DNA of 64,000 nt from Petrosia ficiformis (lineage: Eukaryota; Porifera; Demospongiae; Haplosclerida; Petrosiidae), in the NCBI GenBank assembly GCA_947044365.1, contig OX345651.1:2433926-2497925 (forward strand). Reading direction: 5' to 3'. The first letter of the stretch is position 1. The number at the start of each line of letters is the position of its first letter. Below are positions 60,501 through 64,000 of this stretch, piece after piece. A program made the translations under genes and the position numbers. The notes beneath the pieces are model-generated. The model was not told where the DNA came from. It worked only from the letters and a program-made list of their open reading frames with translations, and searched no databases.

Positions 60501-61108
60501 TAATAGGTTCTATATACTGCATATAGGACGATCATTGTGTGTCCTCGGATGTGATATAACCCTCGCAGGCTCGGTCCATATCACATCCTCAGACACAAAC
60601 TCAGGTCCTATATTTTGTATATACGACCTATTACCATACTATATATATTACATACACTTTAAGCTAAGGACTTAATTTTAAGATTCAGAAACCTATTATT
60701 GGATGAATTTCTATTTTTAATTGCATATAATACTATAAATAAGAGTATTTACACTTGCATATGTGGTTAGCCCCAAAACTATAATTTCATGCATACCTTA
60801 TGGTATAACATAATGAAACCATTCTGACTATAATTATACTACAACAAACACTACAATTGGTTTCACTGATTTTAAAGGTTAAGCTAACCTTCCCTCTCAG
60901 GTGAGATCATGGGGTTTTCGAATTCTTCATCAAAGTTAACTATTTGGTAGGTGGAAATAACGTGGCATAAAAATACAATTTACTTCATAAAAAAAAAACA
61001 ACAACTATATATATATGTGTGAACAACATAATAAATAATTTTTATACCTGGCAGCCCAAGGATACCAGCAAAATTTGCGATAACCAGAACTAGTATCACT
61101 CCCTTCAT
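45523..61108 (-). CDS. Secreted acidic tandem-repeat protein, 25 exons, 794 aa (unrecognised family)
   Basis: Exons from 5': 61108-61048, 60939-60889, 50666-50510, 50459-50406, 50233-50192, 50132-50013, 49958-49821, 49766-49644, 49586-49545, 49485-49372, 49315-49274, 49214-49110, 49053-49012, 48952-48833, 48764-48663, 48616-48566, 48511-48317, 48198-48157, 48097-47984, 47929-47888, 47828-47709, 47659-47573, 47534-47384, 46065-45958, 45684-45523. All junctions are GT-AG, phases agree throughout and the sum is 2385 nt. The protein has a signal peptide (MKGVILVLVIANFAG), then FDEEFENPMISPERE, then an acidic, Gln/Asn-rich repeat region built on PEFPSESEEESNQQFN and PMMNEPEFGRQQEW. The C-terminus is unique, about 157 aa with five cysteines. 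Probably extracellular and largely disordered before the C-terminal domain. Linking the first two exons to the array across a 10.2-kb intron rests on phase and on motif likeness (FENPMISPERE versus NNPMMNEHRER). Confidence 0.75.
46593..46927. mobile_element. Degenerate short hAT relative in an intron of the repeat-protein gene
   Basis: Subterminal phrases GATACCGAGTA, GTATTGAGTACGATACC and AGTATCGAGTACTTTGG match the ends of the hAT at 18661-20794, and the outer end reads CCGTGATGG. The middle has no transposase. Confidence 0.45.
47573..50233 (-). repeat. Tandem array of mini-exons and their introns
   Basis: A mixed array of 42-nt exons (PMMNEPEFGRQQEW) and 102-138-nt exons (PEFPSESEEESNQQFN...NQWNNPMMNE...) separated by introns of about 55-75 bp. 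The PEFGRQQ.W motif occurs ten times and the PSESEEES-type motif about ten. Introns repeat with the exons (AATAATATTATTTCAG acceptors), so whole exon-intron units were duplicated. A larger unit is also duplicated: FVNQEEKEATDQELE occurs in the exons at 50459-50406 and 48511-48317, and EEELKE occurs in those at 50666-50510 and 48616-48566. Confidence 0.92.
50895..51342 (+). mobile_element. Family-A MITE copy 4
   Basis: The unit runs from CATCCCTATGATTGCTTT to CCCTACGGGCCATAAAAA, with an extra partial repeat of its left end (GTATCCCTATGCTGCTTT near 50951). It lies in the 10.2-kb intron of the secreted repeat-protein gene, 130 bp from copy 5 in the same orientation. Confidence 0.8.
51475..51946 (+). 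mobile_element. Family-A MITE copy 5
   Basis: Nearly full unit from AGTATCCCTATGATTGCTTT to GGGATGGCCGTACGGGCCAT. It keeps the internal words ACTACGTATACAAC and ACTCGCGCAAGTGGACACAAG. Confidence 0.8.
52508..53937. mobile_element. Family-D element with long (about 90-bp) inverted ends
   Basis: The left end (ACTGTAAAAATGAATTTGTT... ACCAGTTGTTACCTCAGTTG) is repeated inverted at 53830-53932. Inside, a block of about 140 bp is duplicated in tandem (about 52693-52830 and 52832-52975; shared phrase ACTATAACCAATAATTTGAAAC). A family-E-like head with a CTGT run lies at 52980-53060. Fragments of the same ends occur at 56090-56390 and 56884-56945, around family-A copy 6. There is no transposase. Confidence 0.6.
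54990..55079. repeat. Hairpin with 35-base arms
   Basis: Arms 54990-55024 (GCAGTTATGGGCATATAACA...) and 55045-55079 are inverted copies with one or two changes around a loop TCTCGGGCTATGCCCTCGAC. Other CTCGGGC/GCCCTCG-centred hairpins lie at 32894-32982, 33329-33484 and 35907-35959. Confidence 0.8.
56387..56812 (-). mobile_element. Family-A MITE copy 6, inserted in a family-D fragment
   Basis: Reverse orientation, from TTTTATGGCCCGCAGGGCCA to CATAGGGATACTTTTTTCTC. Family-D fragments flank it on both sides (56090-56386 and 56884-56945), so it inserted into an older family-D copy. Confidence 0.75.
57000..60370. other. AT-rich intronic stretch
   Basis: Part of the 10.2-kb intron of the minus-strand repeat-protein gene, with many TACATGTA and TATATA runs. 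A diverged family-A piece lies at 57780-57955. I see no exon; short ORFs here are hydrophobic or low-complexity translations of AT-rich DNA. Confidence 0.5.
60375..60652. repeat. Family-C half palindrome
   Basis: It matches the right arm of the nested palindrome at 33618-33895, including ATAGTATG..GGT..CATCATCCCTTTGATGTGGTGAG, CACTATGCAGGAGATGTCACC and the terminal hairpin around GATATAACCCTCGCAGG. A left arm is not present. Confidence 0.75.
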
Positions 61109-61269
61109 GGTCCTCTAATGTTCACAGATGTTTCTTTATTCCAATCAGTCGCTTTACGAACAGGAATGCATAGTATGATAACTAGCATAACTCTTGTAAT
61201 TTATAATAAATCGGCTTCTTCCACCACCCCCAAGCAGGCAAGCACGTGCAATTAGCTAGTCTGGCGTAG

Positions 61270-61368
61270 CAGCCCCTCCCACTCAAACGCTACGTACGTA
61301 CGTACGTACCTACGTACTACGCGCACGCGTCCGTGCGCGTAGCGATATCCGATTGAGTGGGAAGGGGT
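61270..61368. promoter_or_regulatory. GC-rich palindromic island upstream of the secreted repeat-protein gene
   Basis: AGCCCCTCCCACTCAA (61270-61285) is inverted as TTGAGTGGGAAGGGGT (61353-61368). Between them lie an ACGT run and a CGCGCACG-rich palindrome, the only strongly CpG-rich patch nearby. It is 160-260 bp upstream of the minus-strand ATG at 61108, where a promoter would be expected. A regulatory role is inference; it could equally be a small foldback element. Confidence 0.35.
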
Positions 61369-61552
61369 GGTAACTCGACTATCAGTGTACATCTTCTAAA
61401 TATATCGAAAAACTCGAACAATGTCTGTTTAGAATAGTCCACCATTTTCTGGGGTATGTGTTCTAATAGCTTCTTCACATTGACAATGTCCTCAAAATTA
61501 TGATGTGATGACGTAATACCGGGTAGTTTAAATGGCATATGTATATTACTTG
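61317..61552 (-). other. Exon-like open frame beside a MITE
   Basis: A frame that enters from the MITE stays open for about 75 codons (NIHMPFKLPGITSSHHNFED...KLLEHIPQKMVDYSKQTLFE...RRCTLIVELPP). The composition looks protein-like, but no start, family or partner exon is found and it overlaps the GC-rich palindrome. It may be a disrupted exon. Confidence 0.25.
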
Positions 61553-61556
61553 TTAA

Positions 61557-62132
61557 GGTGGTACTAGGGAGTGGGCGGATGCGACTCCAATCAGTTTCAA
61601 AATAGAATATTATATAATATGACTCTAACCTGGTGTAATAGCAACCTTCAAATCTTCCGATCAGCTTTATATTGTCCTGTAATTGAAGAAATATTGTTAA
61701 AATTGCCATTTTTCCAATTAACATAAGTACAAAACCACAAAAGCCACGCCCACCATACATGGCGTGCACCAAGTACAATGTATTTCCAGAAAAGTTACGA
61801 AGCCGTTTTCTGCAAACTCATTTTACTTTTAAAGTTACAAGAGGCTGAAGAAAGCTGAATTCTGTAGCTTTTCACTGAAACCATAAAATTTACCTTTCTA
61901 GACACTACCAAACTCCGATCTTTCTCAGAGAGCAACTACAGTTACCCTGCCATTGTTTCCCACCCACCGCCCCCTATAAACTATCAGTCAAAACATTTAG
62001 GCCCAATAATTATACCCCCGGGTGGGTGTGGCTTCGAAAAAATACAGAATGGAACCAGATTGTATGCAGCAAGAAGCTTGCAAGACTAGAAACTGATTGG
62101 AGTAGCATCCGCCCACGGAAAAGACTACAACC
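61557..62132 (-). mobile_element. Family-B piggyBac-like MITE copy 3, 576 bp, intact ends
   Basis: TTAA at 61553-61556 and 62133-62136. The left end GGTGGTACTAGGGAGTGGGC and the inverse of the right end GGTTGTAGTCTTTTCCGTGG both lead into GCGGATGC.ACTCCAATCAG. It has one copy of the 196-bp internal unit and no transposase. Confidence 0.85.
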
Positions 62133-62136
62133 TTAA

Positions 62137-63551
62137 CACTAGCATTGTGGAACATGAAGTGTTTGTGCATTACAATGAGTTCTGCATAGTAGTTATGTTG
62201 GATTCGATAGCATGCCATCAAATTAAATTGTACACATGCATTACTAATGTGCTATTGAAGAAGCTTGCATGTCTATATATATGCCATTATTTTGTAACCC
62301 TTCATGAATATGACTGCATTATACAATGCACACTAATGAAGTTAGAGTTATTTTAAACTTTTTCATAGTTTAATTATGATCTGCATAATGTGAAACTTAA
62401 GGTTGTATACAGCTAAATGTTTGTTTATACCACCTTTATAACACTCATTTGAGTTTCAATACAATATTAATAACATACTTCTCAGACTATGTAAATTAAT
62501 ATTGATTTTTTTCTTATTATAATATTATAGGTAATGTTTACAAGTAGTAATTTACTTCTTGAGATTAGTATATAGGGTACATGCCATAATATAGAATGGT
62601 ACCTACAATCTACTTCAAACATAGTATGTGTAAATCAGTTAGTAATTACGTTTATCTGCCAACATCTGTGGAGTACAACAATTACAAATTCATGTACATA
62701 ATTACTCTGGAATGAGCAAGTAACATCTGTTGTTTTCGATGTTAGAATTGGAATACTAATAATACACCACAGTTTATACCTATATATAATACTATGCTGT
62801 GTATATAGCTGCATTATATTAATATATTTGTTACAGTATGATTTATTACAACATTTACTTTATATACTAGCAGGAGCCCATAAGAAGATGGAGTGTGTAA
62901 CTACCTATACTGTCGTGTTTTACGTAGAAACACTTGCAGTAATATTTCCATATATGGAAGGTGTCTGCATTCTTAAAATAATAAGTAACGTGAATAATTA
63001 ATTTAGCAATAAGTTACTAATTTTTTGGCTGTTCGCAAGACATAGCTCAAGTTAATTAAAGATATAGCAGGCAGACTGAAAACAGCTGTTTAGAGGTATT
63101 TGTCATTAAAAAAGTAAAAAAGGAGAGTCGTATGGATTTTTTGATGACAGAATGAAATTATTTGCCTCCATGAATTTTGCTATCTTTATGGAACAAAATG
63201 TGTGGCCAACCACGAGTTCCTGGACTTGCGTTTTAATTGGACTCCCTATAGGTTTCAAACGAAAAACAACTTATTTGACCTGCTGCTGCTGCTTTTGGAA
63301 TCCCTTGTGGAATTACACAGCTCTCCAGCCTCAAAAAGCAACAACCTCGGTTTCTTTACGCAAACTTTTCTCTCCAATTCCGTTTTTCCACGTCTGGTTA
63401 ATTGAACTCGTTTATTAACATTAATAATAATAATAATAATAGTAATTACCCGCACCCAGTGAATTACTTATTAAGCAACTGCCTTATAAGGTATTGTTTC
63501 AGACGCCTACGAAACATAGTAGTAAGGTGCCCGATCTTCTTGATACTAGAT
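62137..63551. other. Intergenic stretch
   Basis: No gene that I can support. At 63152-63418 three frames are open at once over one CTGCTGCTGCTGC-containing patch; none shows a domain. An AAT microsatellite lies at 63420-63440. Confidence 0.4.
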
Positions 63552-63900
63552 CAGTGGCGTAGCCAGACCAAGAAATGAGGCGCGAAAATTTTCCGGATAG
63601 GGCGTGGCCAATACACCGAGACTGCCGTTCATTGATCATCGACAGATTTACGAACACAAATCCTCGTCTACATCTGACTCACGCTCTGACAGTACTCTAA
63701 GATGGTTTAGATCGATTAACTTTTCATCAATCAAAAATAACTAACCTTTTCCTAGAGTGGACTGGTGCTAGAAAATTAGTAATAATTGACTGCCTCTTGA
63801 CAGCCATGTTATCTCGATTTTATCACATGGTCAGCAGGAGGGCCCATAATCTTTTAAGGGTGGCCAGGCCCACCCTGGCCACCCCATAGCTACGCCTATG
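63552..63900. mobile_element. hAT-like MITE (CAGTGGCGTAGC family), 349 bp
   Basis: The left end CAGTGGCGTAGCCAG matches the inverse of the right end CATAGGCGTAGCTATGG in its core GGCGTAGC. Flanks ACTAGATC and ATATAGATC are a probable decayed 8-bp duplication. There is no ORF. Confidence 0.55.
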
Positions 63901-64000
63901 ATATAGATCAAGATCAACTGTGACTTGTAAATGTTACCTAGCAGGAAAAACAGATCAACATTCAGGAAAATAGAAACTTCTGTAAGACTGTAACCAACTG

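Noticed and set aside
63152..63455. Three long frames over one patch
   Set aside because: They are open on both strands at once because of CTGCTGCTG and low stop density; no domain or splice context.
1..64000. tRNA, rRNA or snRNA genes
   Set aside because: I looked for tRNA B-box-like GTTCGA contexts and cloverleaf ends and found none convincing by eye; a covariance-model scan would be decisive.

Overview
The window is animal nuclear DNA: AT-rich, full of microsatellites and transposable elements, with genes split by short GT-AG introns. The gene content (a guanylate-binding protein, a vWA/AMOP/vWD/Kunitz/TIL secreted mosaic, many small phase-1 modules) and the abundance of TACATGTA-like words suggest a non-bilaterian metazoan, most likely a demosponge. 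That assignment is inference.

Four genes can be rebuilt exon by exon. (1) 535-7751 (+) is a 10-exon guanylate-binding-protein GTPase of about 769 aa with a coiled-coil tail and a C-terminal CSVM prenylation box. (2) 26247-38154 (+) is a 19-exon secreted mosaic: lysozyme-like domain, vWA, AMOP, vWD, EGF, Kunitz, three CGGC-type cysteine modules, TIL modules, a second Kunitz and a cysteine-rich tail. It carries two clear one-base frame breaks and one unresolved phase mismatch. (3) 41442-38700 (-) is a two-exon, 433-aa multi-pass membrane protein with an acidic tail. (4) 61108-45523 (-) is a 25-exon, 794-aa secreted acidic repeat protein; most of its coding sequence is a tandem array of near-identical mini-exons. 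I recognise no family for gene 4, and it is the best candidate here for something undescribed.

Region by region: 1-360 is dispersed repeat; 0.5-7.8 kb GBP gene; 8.2-11.65 kb decayed gene fragments (GBP exon scrap, SAMD3-like protein, ubiquitin-specific protease); 12.69-15.6 kb a broken Ty3/gypsy retrotransposon; 17.0-22.4 kb nested MITEs and a 2.1-kb hAT transposon; 23.7-24.3 kb a second hAT-type element; 26.2-38.2 kb the secreted mosaic, whose introns hold a Crypton-like fragment and a nested palindrome; 38.7-41.4 kb the membrane protein; 41.7-42.3 kb a TIR element carrying the start of a RecQ-like helicase; 45.5-61.1 kb the repeat protein, with a 10-kb intron packed with MITEs; 61.5-63.9 kb more MITEs.

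The four genes are not an operon or an obvious pathway. Three encode secreted or membrane proteins and one a cytosolic immune-type GTPase. Genes 2 and 3 converge tail to tail. Much of the window's structural novelty comes from transposons inserting into one another and leaving readable target-site duplications.
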